DNA of 50,861 nucleotides. It comes from Gammaproteobacteria bacterium. GTDB lineage: Bacteria > Pseudomonadota > Gammaproteobacteria > Ga0077554 > Ga007554. This document shows positions 37,929 through 47,399 of the stretch, piece after piece. The position numbers and the translations under genes are program-made. Location: assembly GCA_016191235.1 (NCBI GenBank), contig JACPOZ010000047.1, positions 1-50,861 of the forward strand. Direction: 5' to 3'. Each line of letters starts with the position of its first letter. Position 1 is the first letter of the stretch. The notes under the pieces are model-generated. The model made no database searches. It was not told the DNA's origin and saw nothing but the letters and a program-made list of their open reading frames with translations.

Positions 37929-38411
37929 TTAATGATGGTGATGCTCACCGGTGTGGGCATGGCCGTGGCTGATCTCTTCGGCGGTCGCCGGACGGATATC
38001 CACGATTTCGACATCAAAGTGCAGGATCATGCCCGACAGCGGGTGATTTCCATCGAGGGTCACAGAGGAATCGGAGATATCCGTCACGGTGAAGATGATG
38101 TCGCCTTCAGGGCTGTCCATGGACACACGGTCGCCTGGGGCAAGATCGGCATCCGGGGGGAATTGTGACAAGGGGACTTCGATTTCCGCTTCGGGATTCC
38201 GTTCGCCGTAACCCTGCTTCGGGTGAACGATAACATGGGTCTTTTGGCCGGCCTCGAGTCCTTCCAGGCCTTTTTCCAATCCGGGAATGATGTTGCCGTG
38301 TCCGTGCAGATAGCTAAACAGCTCGCCCTCTTCGGTGCTATCAAGGGTGTCGTTGTTTTCGTCAGTCAGCAGATAGTGCATGGAGACTACCATGCCATTG
38401 GCTATTTTCAT
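37929..38411 (-). CDS. slyD: FKBP-type peptidyl-prolyl isomerase, SlyD-like
   Basis: 160 residues from ATG at 38411 with GAGGAAA six bases upstream. FKBP core is split by an insert-in-flap domain: MVVSMHYLLTDENNDTLDST and LHGHGNIIPGLEKGLEGLEA, then the flap HPKQGYGERNPEAEIEVP. The tail HGHAHTGEHHHH is a metal-binding His patch as in SlyD, though shorter. Helps fold proline-limited proteins and hydrogenase or nickel proteins. Confidence 0.92.
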   Translation of the reverse strand: MKIANGMVVSMHYLLTDENNDTLDSTEEGELFSYLHGHGNIIPGLEKGLEGLEAGQKTHVIVHPKQGYGERNPEAEIEVPLSQFPPDADLAPGDRVSMDSPEGDIIFTVTDISDSSVTLDGNHPLSGMILHFDVEIVDIRPATAEEISHGHAHTGEHHHH

Positions 38412-38475
38412 GCGGATTTCCTCGGAGTTTGAATTTTTAACGCAAAAATTATACCGCAATTTGCGAAAAAACGCC

Positions 38476-40461
38476 CTATTGGCGCATCCTCCCGTCTGGA
38501 ATAATGTCTCCCGCGATCAGTGGATTACCGGAAGCAACCGCCGCTGTGCCTACCGGCAACATGATGCGTGACAAAAGGGTTGGGCTGCTGCCCAGGCGTT
38601 GCTGGTAAATCACGGTATAGGTCAACACACGGCGCACATAGTCGCGCGTTTCCTTGAAGGGGATGTTTTCCACCCACAGGTCCGCCGCGATCACGCGGTC
38701 TTGCGGTAGCCATTGCTTCACGCGGCCCGCACCCGCATTGTAGGCGGCGGTGGCCAGCACGGCATTGTTGTCGAAGGTGTCCAGGCGGCTGCGCAGGTAG
38801 GCGGCACCGAAGCGGATGCTGGTGTCCGGCAACAGCAGGTCATTGGGATTGCTGAGGCGGGTTTTCAGTGATTTGGCAATCATCCCCCCGGTGGCGGGCA
38901 TGATCTGCATCAGGCCCAAGGCACCGACGGGCGAGCGCGCATCCGGCACAAAGGCGCTTTCCTGGCGCAGGATGCCATACACCCAGGCGGGGTCGATATC
39001 CCGATCCCTGGCCTGGGATTCGACCCGTTCGCGGTGCTCAAGGGGGAACAGCAGATCCAGATCGTCCTGGCGCGGGGCGCGCGCCACGGTGAAGATGGCG
39101 CGGTCGTGCCAGCCCCAGTCATGCGCCAGTTTGGCGGCGCGCAGCAGCTGTGCCTCGTTCATATCGCGGGTAACGTGGTTCCATTCGCGGCGCGAATCCG
39201 CCGTGCGTCCCAGCACATGGAATTCGCGGGAGCGCATCACGCCGGGCGTCTGTTCCAGCGCGGCAAGCTCGGTCGCGGGAAAGGACAGGGGGCGGTGGGT
39301 CAATGCATACGGCGCGCTCATGCGGTCGGCGGCAAGAAAGCCGTAATAATCGCGGCCGGACGCCAATTCGGTGAAGAGCGGCGCGGCTTCCCTGGCAAAC
39401 CCTAACTGTTCGAGGGCGCGCGCACGCCAGTAACGCCAGCGGGGGAGGCTCCGCTCCTCTTCATTCAACTGTTCTACCCAGCGCCGTGCGGCACTCCAGT
39501 CGCCATCGTTGAGCGCCAGCAATATCCGCTTTTCACGCACCTGCGGGTCTTCCTGGGCGGGAGTGAGCGCGTCCAGTCTCGCCCGCGCCCCCGGCTGTTT
39601 CTGGGAAACGAGCGCCAGGGCCAGCACGCGCTGCACGGTGTTGCGCTCTTCCATAGTAAAGACATGGTGCGTGCTGATGTCATCCCAGATTGCCGCAGCC
39701 CGCGCCGCGTCGCTACGCGCCATGCGCTTGATGCCATGGGCAAGAATCGAAGGTATGACGGGCTGATCACCCTCAAAATGTGCTGGATTGAGGATCAGTT
39801 CCGGCTTTTCGTGAACCTGCCCCCACAGATCCGCCCAACGCTGTTCATCTGGCGCCACAAACCGGCCCAGCGCGCGCGCCAGGTCGATCTGGCCCGCCTC
39901 CAACGCCAGGCGCAAACGCTGCCACACCAGATCCTTAGTCATTCCTCCGGCGGTGCGCCACGCATCAAATACGCTGTCACAGGCAGCGGGCTGGGAACGC
40001 CCCGACAGCCATAAAGCTTCAATTTTCCGAAGCGCTTCGGTGTTGTTGCCGGTCTCCAGCAGGGCCTTGCGGTAAAGACATTGCATCTCCACATCGCTGG
40101 TGGGGCGGTAAGTGGCAATAAGCTCATCCCAACGGTTGCGGCTGGCGAGCAGTTGCAGCCATGCGGCGTGCAGACGGGGTGCGAGCAGGGTGTCAGGATA
40201 ATCCCGCAGAAAGGCATGCACTTCCAGCGCGCTGGCCTTGTCGAGGCGCGGTTGCAAATCCTGGTAAAGGAGATAGGGATAAAGGGGATAATCGCCCAGC
40301 GTTGAGAGCAAACGCTGAAACTCGGGCTGGTTGCCCTGCTTCAAGGCACGTTCGGCGGCCTCGAAGCCGGTGCGTTGCTGGGCAATATCAGGGGCGGCGC
40401 AGACCAAGGTAGTCCACAATGCGCCCAGCAGAACCATCATGTATTTTGTACTGCGGAACAT
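38476..40461 (-). CDS. slt: Soluble lytic murein transglycosylase
   Basis: 661 residues from ATG at 40461 with GGAGGAAACGCG upstream. Signal peptide (YMMVLLGALWTTLVCA). A long helical ring domain follows, then the lysozyme-like domain near residue 490: YGILRQESAFVPDARSPVGA holds the catalytic Glu, followed by LGLMQIMPATG and ATAAYNAGAGRVKQWL. Cuts peptidoglycan to anhydro-muropeptides in the periplasm. Length is normal for Slt70. Confidence 0.95.
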   Translation of the reverse strand: MFRSTKYMMVLLGALWTTLVCAAPDIAQQRTGFEAAERALKQGNQPEFQRLLSTLGDYPLYPYLLYQDLQPRLDKASALEVHAFLRDYPDTLLAPRLHAAWLQLLASRNRWDELIATYRPTSDVEMQCLYRKALLETGNNTEALRKIEALWLSGRSQPAACDSVFDAWRTAGGMTKDLVWQRLRLALEAGQIDLARALGRFVAPDEQRWADLWGQVHEKPELILNPAHFEGDQPVIPSILAHGIKRMARSDAARAAAIWDDISTHHVFTMEERNTVQRVLALALVSQKQPGARARLDALTPAQEDPQVREKRILLALNDGDWSAARRWVEQLNEEERSLPRWRYWRARALEQLGFAREAAPLFTELASGRDYYGFLAADRMSAPYALTHRPLSFPATELAALEQTPGVMRSREFHVLGRTADSRREWNHVTRDMNEAQLLRAAKLAHDWGWHDRAIFTVARAPRQDDLDLLFPLEHRERVESQARDRDIDPAWVYGILRQESAFVPDARSPVGALGLMQIMPATGGMIAKSLKTRLSNPNDLLLPDTSIRFGAAYLRSRLDTFDNNAVLATAAYNAGAGRVKQWLPQDRVIAADLWVENIPFKETRDYVRRVLTYTVIYQQRLGSSPTLLSRIMLPVGTAAVASGNPLIAGDIIPDGRMRQ

Positions 40462-40614
40462 CGCGTTTCCTCCGCCAGCACTGATTAAACCGACACGGCA
40501 CATCCTTGTTATCGTCCTGAAAAGCGCTATGCTTTAGCATAACCCGCAACGCGTCACGATACAAATTAAGGTGCGCGCTCAAACAATAAGACAATAAAAA
40601 AGGATGATCATTCC

Positions 40615-41037
40615 ATGTCCGTATGCCCTTTATGCCATCCCACGCAGGAGACGGTGCTCTGGAACGGTGGACAGTGCCGCGTCATACTCGTGGAGGATGC
40701 TGCTTATCCTGGGTTTTGCCGGGTTATCTGGCAGGCCCATGTGAAAGAAATGACCGATCTTGCCCTGGCGCAACGGCATGACCTGATGTCCGTGGTGTTT
40801 GCCGTGGAGCAGGCGCTGCGTGAAACCCTGCGGCCGGACAAGATCAACCTGGCGTCGCTCGGCAATCAGGTGCCGCACCTGCACTGGCACGTCATCCCGC
40901 GTTTTGCGGATGATGCCCACTTTCCCGACCCCATCTGGGCTGCCGCACGGCGCGAGGGCCAGGCACGGCAGGTGGATGTGGAGCGGCTCACGCAGGCGCT
41001 GGCAAGGCGGATTCCTGCGGACTGGAGCCGCGAGTGA
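40615..41037 (+). CDS. HIT-family nucleotide hydrolase
   Basis: 140 residues; AAGGATG upstream. The HIT triad is exact: HLHWHVIPRF, with preceding INLASLGNQVPHLH. The N-terminal CPLCHP and late RFADDAHFPDPIWAA are typical of bacterial diadenosine-tetraphosphate hydrolase-like HIT proteins. Removes nucleotides from phospho-adducts; substrate unproven. Divergent from slt. Confidence 0.9.
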   Translation: MSVCPLCHPTQETVLWNGGQCRVILVEDAAYPGFCRVIWQAHVKEMTDLALAQRHDLMSVVFAVEQALRETLRPDKINLASLGNQVPHLHWHVIPRFADDAHFPDPIWAAARREGQARQVDVERLTQALARRIPADWSRE

Positions 41038-41108
41038 TGGAGGGTGAAGCCGTTGGGGAGAGGGCGGAAGAAAGTTAAAACAACCTTAAAATCATTATAT
41101 TACCCAAG

Positions 41109-41139
41109 CACCCCTCTCCCCGCTTGCGGGGCGAGGGGG
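41109..41139. terminator. Bidirectional hairpin between HIT and kdsD
   Basis: CCCCTCTCCCCGC, loop TTGC, then GGGGCGAGGGGG: a strong stem between convergent genes. No clear T-run, so it may be a repeat or a structural terminator. Confidence 0.45.
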
Positions 41140-41202
41140 TAATTGCTCATCAGAGGATGCGCGCCGGTTCTGTTGTTGGAAGCGGACTGAAATCTAAACT
41201 CA

Positions 41203-42207
41203 TCAAACCACGCCCGCACGCAGTAGGTCATGCATATTCAACGCGCCCACGAGTGCTCCGCCCTCATCCACCACCAGCAGCGCGCTGATCTTGCAGGTTT
41301 CCATGATGGCGAGCGCCTCGGCAGCGAGTTTGTCGGCGCGCACGGTTTTGCCGTTGCGGGTCATCACCTCGGCGATGCCGGTGCTATGCACGTCTAATTC
41401 ATGGTCCAGCGCGCGGCGCAGGTCACCGTCGGTGAAAACGCCAATGGCGCGTCCTTGTTCGTCGACTATTGCCGTCATGCCCAGCCCCTTGCGCGACATC
41501 TCCACCAGCGCTTCTTTGAGCGGCGCGTCCTCCCGCACTTTGGGGATGGCCTCGCCAGTGTGCATGATGTCATTGATCAGCAGCAGCAGACGCCGCCCGA
41601 GCCGTCCGCCGGGGTGGGAGCGCGCGAAGTCCTCGGCGGTGAAGCCGCGTGCCTCAAGCAGCGCGACCGCCAGTGCATCGCCCATCACCAGCGTCGCCGT
41701 GGTGCTGGAGGTAGGGGCCAGGCCGAGCGGGCAGGCCTCCTGTTCGACACTGACATCGACATGCACCGTCGCGGCGCGCGCCAGCGTCGAGCGCGGGTTG
41801 CCGGTGAGTGCGATCAGGGGCACGCCAAGCCGCTTGATCAGCGGCAGGATGGTGAGGATCTCGTCGGTCTCGCCGGAGTTGGACAGCGCCATCACCACGT
41901 CCTTGCCAGTGATCATGCCCAGGTCACCGTGGCTCGCTTCGCCGGGATGCACGAAAAATGCCGGGCTGCCGGTGGAAGCGAGCGTCGCCGCGATCTTGCC
42001 GCCGATATGGCCGGACTTGCCCATGCCAAGCACCACGATGCGCCCCTCGCAGGCCAGCATGTACTGACAGGCTTGAACGAAGTTGGAGTCGATGCGCGAG
42101 GTAAGCGCGGACACCGCGCGCGCTTCGGTTTCGATCACCGCCAGCCCGAGTCGTTGCAGTTTTTGCGCTTCAATTTGCGCATCCTGTGATGCGGGTTTTA
42201 AAGTCAT
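41203..42207 (-). CDS. kdsD: D-arabinose 5-phosphate isomerase (KpsF/GutQ type, SIS + CBS)
   Basis: 334 residues from ATG at 42207; the TTG-started longer form is disfavoured. SIS domain: GRIVVLGMGKSGHIGGKIAA, HPGEASHGDLGMIT, ALSNSGETDEIL. Two CBS domains follow (MHTGEAIPKVREDAPLKEAL; VMTRNGKTVRADKLAAEALA). Converts ribulose 5-phosphate to arabinose 5-phosphate for Kdo and lipopolysaccharide. No kdsC neighbour is seen. Confidence 0.94.
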   Translation of the reverse strand: MTLKPASQDAQIEAQKLQRLGLAVIETEARAVSALTSRIDSNFVQACQYMLACEGRIVVLGMGKSGHIGGKIAATLASTGSPAFFVHPGEASHGDLGMITGKDVVMALSNSGETDEILTILPLIKRLGVPLIALTGNPRSTLARAATVHVDVSVEQEACPLGLAPTSSTTATLVMGDALAVALLEARGFTAEDFARSHPGGRLGRRLLLLINDIMHTGEAIPKVREDAPLKEALVEMSRKGLGMTAIVDEQGRAIGVFTDGDLRRALDHELDVHSTGIAEVMTRNGKTVRADKLAAEALAIMETCKISALLVVDEGGALVGALNMHDLLRAGVV

Positions 42208-42240
42208 TTCAAGAATATCCTTGTGTATCAATGACAATTT

Positions 42241-43107
42241 TTAAAAAAGATAATCCAGCACTATGCCACAAAATATCGCCGCGCCGAACCAGTTGTTGTT
42301 GAGAAATGCCTTGAAACAGCCTGCCGCATCGCGGTTTCTGATCAAGTATTGCTGGTAAACGCCCAGCCCAGCGGCAAAGGTGAGGCCAAGATAATAGGGC
42401 GCCCCCATTTCCAGTTGCCTGCCGATCAACAGCAGCGCCAGCAGGAACAGAAGCTGGATGACGCCGATGATCAGCCGGTCGGCATCGCCAAACAGGATCG
42501 CTGTGGATTTAACGCCGATCTTCAGGTCATCAGGGCGATCCACCATGGCATACATGGTGTCGTAGGCGGTGGCCCACAGCACGGTGGCGGTGAACAGCAG
42601 CCAGGCGACCTTGGGCATCTCGCCCGTCTGCGCCGCAAACACCATCGGCACCGCCCAGCCGAATGCCATGCCCAGCACCACCTGCGGCAGATGGGTGTAG
42701 CGCTTCATGAACGGATAAACCGCCGCGAGCAGCACGCCAATAAAGGATAGCAGGATGGTCAGCCGGTTCATCAGCAATACCAGCCCGAAGGCCATCAGGC
42801 ATAGCGCAGCAAACAGCGTCAGCGCCTCCCGGGGTGAGACGCGCCCGGCGGCGATGGGCCGGTCGCGCGTGCGCGCCACATGCGGGTCGATGTCTCGGTC
42901 GGCGTAATCGTTGATCACGCACCCCGCCGAACGCATCAGCACCACGCCCAGCACGAACACGATGAATACCAGCGGATCGGGATGACCCGCGCCCGCGATC
43001 CACAATGCCCACAGCGTAGGCCACAGCAACAAAAGGATGCCGATGGGCCGGTTGAGCCGGGTCAGGAGTACATATTGATGCAGGCGCGCCTTGGTATCAG
43101 GATTCAT
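42241..43107 (-). CDS. ubiA: 4-hydroxybenzoate polyprenyltransferase
   Basis: 288 residues, about eight spans. The first aspartate motif is [20 protein letters not shown] and the second is [20 protein letters not shown], both holding the Mg-prenyl-diphosphate ligands. Attaches the polyprenyl tail to 4-hydroxybenzoate in ubiquinone synthesis. Downstream of ubiC on the same strand but parted from it by a palindromic element. Confidence 0.96.
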   Translation of the reverse strand: MNPDTKARLHQYVLLTRLNRPIGILLLLWPTLWALWIAGAGHPDPLVFIVFVLGVVLMRSAGCVINDYADRDIDPHVARTRDRPIAAGRVSPREALTLFAALCLMAFGLVLLMNRLTILLSFIGVLLAAVYPFMKRYTHLPQVVLGMAFGWAVPMVFAAQTGEMPKVAWLLFTATVLWATAYDTMYAMVDRPDDLKIGVKSTAILFGDADRLIIGVIQLLFLLALLLIGRQLEMGAPYYLGLTFAAGLGVYQQYLIRNRDAAGCFKAFLNNNWFGAAIFCGIVLDYLF

Positions 43108-43109
43108 TT

Positions 43110-43278
43110 TTAACCCGAATGTTTCATAAATTCGCGCGATGATCGCGCAGGATTTTGATTGATAGGGGAATATTGTGAAGGAGCGCCGTAGTTATTCATA
43201 CGGCCGACTGAGCAAAATTTCCATGGCAATCAAAAGACCAGTGAGGGCGCGTGTCAATTTATGAAACATTCGGGTTAA
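43110..43278. repeat. 169-bp element bounded by 23-bp perfect inverted repeats
   Basis: Arms 43110-43132 and 43256-43278 are exact inverses (core AACCCGAATGTTTCATAAA). The right arm forms the last codons and stop of ubiC; the left arm ends two bases before the ubiA start. The inside is non-coding. Looks like a MITE or REP-type insertion that settled inside the ubiC-ubiA unit. Confidence 0.8.
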
Positions 43279-43858
43279 GAAGATCCGGCAAAAATACCTC
43301 GCTTACCAGCAGCGGTTTGTCTTGCAGATAAAACACCGAGCGCCTGCCCCAAATCTCGTCCGGCTTATGTTCCAACGCCTGCGTGGCCATGCTAAACACC
43401 GTGCTCCCTGCGGCAAGGCGCGCCACTTCCACCTCGCTGCGGCGCATGGATTTATCGGCGAACAGCATCTCTCCCAGTGGCTTGCTGCCCAGATGCGCCA
43501 GACGCCGCTGCGCCCCGCTCAAGGTACGTAATGGAATCACAGTGCGCGCAAACACCCAAGGCCGCCCGTCGCACAATAAATACACCATGCGCACCACGGC
43601 GCCCTCATGATCACGCATCGCCAATGCCACGCGCTCATCACGCAGCGGGCGGGCTTGCGCCTCGCTTATCACCCGCACCTGAAAGCGCCCATGGCACACC
43701 TGCCGCAAACGCTGTGTCAGCGAGGCTGTATCGAACAGCCAGGACGACAGGACTGGCGGCACAATGCCGCGTGGCAGATGGCGTCGTGGACGCCATAGCG
43801 GCCTGTCTGCCTTCACCGCCAACATACTGGGCGGGCGCTTAACTTGAGACAGATGCAT
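43259..43858 (-). CDS. ubiC: Chorismate pyruvate-lyase
   Basis: 199 residues. Makes 4-hydroxybenzoate from chorismate, the first step for ubiquinone. Seen: VPPVLSSWLFDTASLTQRLR, WVFARTVIPLRTLSGAQRRL, HLGSKPLGEMLFADKSMRR, and WGRRSVFYLQDKPLLVSEVF. The last residues (LNPNVS) are encoded by the arm of an inverted-repeat element, so the native C-terminus may have been replaced. First of the ubiC-ubiA pair. Confidence 0.92.
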   Translation of the reverse strand: MHLSQVKRPPSMLAVKADRPLWRPRRHLPRGIVPPVLSSWLFDTASLTQRLRQVCHGRFQVRVISEAQARPLRDERVALAMRDHEGAVVRMVYLLCDGRPWVFARTVIPLRTLSGAQRRLAHLGSKPLGEMLFADKSMRRSEVEVARLAAGSTVFSMATQALEHKPDEIWGRRSVFYLQDKPLLVSEVFLPDLLNPNVS

Positions 43859-43871
43859 TTATTCCAGGTCG

Positions 43872-44075
43872 CTATAAGACAATTTCCAGAACACGGTCTC
43901 TGCTTGTCGATTCTGGTTGCGCTATATCACCAGACAGGCAGCCGTCCACTGCTTCAGGGAGATTAGCCAACAGATCTTCAAAGGTGTCACCCTGCGTTAC
44001 ACAGCCAGGAATCACGGGCACTTCGGCCCAATAACCGCCTTCCTCGGCCTCATGAACCACTACTTTGATCTTCAT
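43872..44075 (-). CDS. HicB-like protein (orphan)
   Basis: 67 residues from ATG at 44075 (MKIKVVVHEAEEGGYWAEVP). This is the partial RNase-H-like HicB fold: GGYWAEVPVIPGCVTQGDTF then EDLLANLPEAVDGCLSG. Usually paired with a HicA RNA-cutting toxin; none is next to it, so it may be a lone antitoxin or a regulator. Lies between recG and ubiC. Confidence 0.82.
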   Translation of the reverse strand: MKIKVVVHEAEEGGYWAEVPVIPGCVTQGDTFEDLLANLPEAVDGCLSGDIAQPESTSRDRVLEIVL

Positions 44076-44090
44076 GGGTTTCTCCTCCAT

Positions 44091-44117
44091 GTGCTCTGTG
44101 TACGCTGTGGCAAAAAA
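44091..44117. repeat. Half copy of the gsp-operon palindromic element
   Basis: GTGCTCTGTGTACGCTGTGG then CAAAAAATC repeats the right end of 25052-25164. It sits between the orphan hicB-like gene and recG. No left half was found. Confidence 0.55.
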
Positions 44118-46301
44118 TCAAACTTCCCCATACCGCGCCGCCTCGCCCAGCCAGCGGCTGATCAACAGCGGCACGCGTTCGGGATAGTGCTGTAATAACA
44201 ACTCTGCGGCCTGCTCGATCTTGGGGATCAGCGCCTGGTCGCGTACCAGGTCGGCGATGTGCAATTGCAGCATGCCGCTCTGGCGTGTGCCCAGCACCTC
44301 GCCCGGCCCGCGCAGCGCCAGATCGCGACGCGCGATTTCAAAACCGTCGTTCGTTTCGCGCAGTGCCGCAAGGCGCGCGCGGCCATCCCGGGAAAGCGGC
44401 CCATGATACATCAAAATGCAGCTGCTCTTCTGCGCGCCGCGCCCCACCCGGCCGCGCAACTGATGGAGCTGCGCCAGCCCCAGGCGCTCGGCGTTCTCGA
44501 TAATCATCAGGCTGGCGTTGGGCACATCCACGCCTACCTCGATCACCGTGGTCGCTACCAAAAGATCCAGCTCGCCCGCCTTGAATGCGGCCATCACCTG
44601 CGCCTTTTCGCTGGCCTTCAGGCGCCCATGCACCAGCCCGATACGCAGTTCCGGCAGGGCCTCAGCCAACCGCACCGCAGTATCGGCGGCGGCCTGGCAC
44701 TGCAAGGTCTCGGTCGCTTCCGGCATCCTGCCTCCCGCGACACTTGTACGTCCCTGTACATCGGACTCTTCGATCAGTGTGCATACCCAATAGGCCTGCC
44801 GGCCGGTGCGGCAGGCGCCGCGCACCCGCTCCACCACCTCGGCGCGCCGCGTGTCCGGCACCACCACCGTTTCCACCGGCGTGCGGCCCGGCGGCAGCTC
44901 GTCGATAATCGAACTGTCAAGATCGGCATAGGCGGTCATCGCCAGCGTGCGCGGGATCGGGGTTGCGGTCATAATCAACTGATGGGGATAACGGCCCTGC
45001 CCATGTTCATATTGGACGCCTTTCTCGCGCAAGGCGAGGCGCTGGTGGACACCGAAGCGGTGCTGTTCATCCACCACGATCAGCCCCAGGCTGGCGAACT
45101 CGACACCCTCCTGAAACAGCGCATGGGTACCCACCGCCACAGCGGCCTGTCCCGACGCAAGCCGCTCCAGCGTCGTGCGGCGCGCCTTGCCCGGCTGCTT
45201 GCCCGACAGCCAGGCGATATCCAGATCCAGCGGCGCCAGCCAGCGCGTAAAATTTTGCAGATGTTGCTCGGCCAGCAACTCGGTCGGCGCCATCACCGCC
45301 GCCTGGAATCCCGCTTCCACTGCGTGCAGCACAGCCAGTGCCGCGACTATGGTTTTACCCGAACCGACATCGCCCTGCACCAGCCGCTGCATCGGGCTGG
45401 TGCGGCGCAGATCCCGCACGATTTCGCCGATCACGCGCTGCTGCGCGCCGGTCAGCGCAAACGGCAGGCTGTCCAGCAGCGTTCTCATCAACCGGCCCGG
45501 CGCATTCAGTTGCGGCGCGCGGCTTGCCTGCATCTTATTGCGCAACAGGCGCAGACTGAGGTGATGGGCGAGCAGCTCCTCGAAGGCCAGGCGCTGCTGC
45601 GCCGGGTGGCTACCCTCCTGCAACATGGCCAGCGGCGCATCCGGCGGCGGGCGGTGGACATAAGCCAGCGCATCCAGCAGCGGCGGCAGCTTGAGACGTG
45701 CGAGAATTTCGGCGGGCAGCAATTCTTGCAGCCCCGGCTCGCTAGCGGCGAGGTCCAGCGCAGCGCTGCTTAACGCACGCAAGGTATACTGCTGCACGCC
45801 CTCGGTGGCTGGATAAACCGGCGTCAGGCACTCATCCACCGCAATGTCCGCGCCCACACGCCCTTGCGCATCGAGCACCGCATCAGCAATGACACGATAT
45901 TCGGGATGCACCATCTCCAGCATGGCGGGTCCGGCGCGCACCTCGCCAAAGCAGCGCACCACCACGCCTCGCGCCAGTCCCGCCTGCTGCTGCGCCGAGA
46001 AATGGAAAAACCGCAACAGAATGCCGCCGCTGCCGTCAGCCACCCGCACCAGCAACATGCGGCGCCTGCCGAGCTTGATCTCGCTTAACTGCACCTCGCC
46101 CTGAATCACCGCCTCATCGCTCACCCTCAGTGCGCCGATGGGCACCACGCGGGTACGGTCCTGATAACGCAGCGGAAGGTGAAACAGCACATCCTGCACC
46201 GTGCGCAGACCGAGCCGCGCCAAGCGCTCCGCCATGCGCGGACCGGCGCCTTTAAGGGCGGTGACGGGAAGGGAATCGAGAGTGGTGTTTTTTGAATCCA
46301 T
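44118..46301 (-). CDS. recG: ATP-dependent DNA helicase RecG
   Basis: 727 residues from ATG at 46301 (MDSKNTTLDSLPVTALKGAG); a GTG at 46361 would add 20. N-terminal wedge/OB region (HLPLRYQDRTRVVPIGALR). Helicase: Walker A VQGDVGSGKTIVAALAVL, MAPTELLAEQH, VVDEQHRFGVHQR, TATPIPRTLAM. The C-terminal domain holds VATTVIEVGVDVPNAS and QLRGRVGRG. Reverses stalled forks and processes Holliday junctions. Confidence 0.97.
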   Translation of the reverse strand: MDSKNTTLDSLPVTALKGAGPRMAERLARLGLRTVQDVLFHLPLRYQDRTRVVPIGALRVSDEAVIQGEVQLSEIKLGRRRMLLVRVADGSGGILLRFFHFSAQQQAGLARGVVVRCFGEVRAGPAMLEMVHPEYRVIADAVLDAQGRVGADIAVDECLTPVYPATEGVQQYTLRALSSAALDLAASEPGLQELLPAEILARLKLPPLLDALAYVHRPPPDAPLAMLQEGSHPAQQRLAFEELLAHHLSLRLLRNKMQASRAPQLNAPGRLMRTLLDSLPFALTGAQQRVIGEIVRDLRRTSPMQRLVQGDVGSGKTIVAALAVLHAVEAGFQAAVMAPTELLAEQHLQNFTRWLAPLDLDIAWLSGKQPGKARRTTLERLASGQAAVAVGTHALFQEGVEFASLGLIVVDEQHRFGVHQRLALREKGVQYEHGQGRYPHQLIMTATPIPRTLAMTAYADLDSSIIDELPPGRTPVETVVVPDTRRAEVVERVRGACRTGRQAYWVCTLIEESDVQGRTSVAGGRMPEATETLQCQAAADTAVRLAEALPELRIGLVHGRLKASEKAQVMAAFKAGELDLLVATTVIEVGVDVPNASLMIIENAERLGLAQLHQLRGRVGRGAQKSSCILMYHGPLSRDGRARLAALRETNDGFEIARRDLALRGPGEVLGTRQSGMLQLHIADLVRDQALIPKIEQAAELLLQHYPERVPLLISRWLGEAARYGEV

Positions 46302-46546
46302 TTCAAAAATAGCTGCGCAGCCCGTCCCATTTGGCGGGGTTTGCTGCAAGATCCGTTTCACGCCGGCTTTTTACCTGTGCTTGCTCCAATGGCTGGGAGA
46401 ATGGCGAGTAATGGACATGCGGCATCGAAACCCAGGTGGTATCCTAAAAATTGAAAAATCACCCATATAAATGGCGGCTTGCGTTGATTTTAGCTGATGT
46501 TTATAGTGAGTGACGGGTTTTGTAGACGATTATAGTAAAATTTCAG

Positions 46547-46708
46547 GTAACTATTCAGTATACCCCTGACATCGAACTCCCCCCTTTGGAAAAGGGGGGC
46601 AGGGGGGATTTCCTCCCAACAATAGCGATAATGTCAGGGGGTTATGGATGCCGGATGAATAAAATCCCCCTTTTTCAAAGGGGGAGACCAATGATGCTGA
46701 ATAGTTAC
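46547..46708. repeat. 162-bp MITE-like element
   Basis: Perfect 12-bp ends GTAACTATTCAG (46547-46558) and CTGAATAGTTAC (46697-46708). A nested pair CCCCTGACAT/ATGTCAGGGG (46563-46572 and 46630-46639) and several CCCCCTTTT/AAAGGGGG runs lie inside. Non-coding. It occupies most of the 500-base gap between recG and the toxin-antitoxin pair; I see nothing else there. Confidence 0.75.
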
Positions 46709-46809
46709 AATTTCAGTTATTTTTTAGGGGTTAAGTTGTTCGGCGCTGTGCGCGAGGTGCCGTTCAACTCGTCCCCCGTTATGCTCCATAAAAGGCGAGG
46801 TGGAAAAGC

Positions 46810-47016
46810 ATGAGCACGAAAGAGATTTTGGAGCAAGCGCTGAACCTCAAACCACAAGAGAGATTTGCGCTCGTTGAAAGCCTAATAAAAAGCCTTGATG
46901 AGCCGGATAAGAAACTGGATGACATCTGGGCCGAAGAAGCCGTAAAAAGACTTAAGGCATACAGAGAAGGAAGGCTGGAAGGCATTCCAATCGAGGAGAT
47001 ATTCAAGGAAGAATAA
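46810..47016 (+). CDS. Antitoxin of ParE/RelE-type addiction module
   Basis: 68 residues; GAGGTGG seven bases upstream. Acidic helical protein: STKEILEQALNLKPQERFAL, then DEPDKKLDDIWAEEAVKRLK and IPIEEIFKEE, the pattern of the addiction-module component family (TIGR02574 type). Binds the toxin encoded next; stop and start overlap by one base. Confidence 0.88.
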   Translation: MSTKEILEQALNLKPQERFALVESLIKSLDEPDKKLDDIWAEEAVKRLKAYREGRLEGIPIEEIFKEE

Positions 47017-47324
47017 TGCAAATCCTATTCTCAAGATATGCGAAACGGGAGTTGGAAGATGCCGTTCATTATTATGAGCTGGAATATTCGGGGCTTGGCA
47101 AAAGGTTCAAGGAAGAAGTGAGAAGTGCCGCGTTACGAATCGCCGAGCACCCTCAAGCATGGTCAATCGAGCGTGGCGACATCAGAAAATGCCTCCTTCA
47201 TAAATTTCCCTATAAATTGCTGTACTCAACAGAAAAAGATCACATTTTCGTGATCGCGATAGCACACCAGCATAGAAAACCGGACTACTGGATTGAGAGA
47301 AATGAAACACTTCGCTCAAGATGA
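47016..47324 (+). CDS. ParE/RelE-family toxin
   Basis: 102 residues; AAGGA before the ATG. Family features: FSRYAKRELEDAVHYYELEY, a basic core (GKRFKEEVRSAALRIAEHPQ), RKCLLHKFPYKLLYST, and the end FVIAIAHQHRKPDYWIER. Poisons gyrase or cuts mRNA depending on subtype; which one cannot be told. It lies directly beside intI, tail to tail, as is common near integrons. Confidence 0.9.
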   Translation: MQILFSRYAKRELEDAVHYYELEYSGLGKRFKEEVRSAALRIAEHPQAWSIERGDIRKCLLHKFPYKLLYSTEKDHIFVIAIAHQHRKPDYWIERNETLRSR

Positions 47325-47399
47325 TGCGTGAAAAGCTGTGCGGCTCTGGAAAGGACAGGACGTGAAGAAGCCTTGCTCAATGGCGTATATAGACAGACA

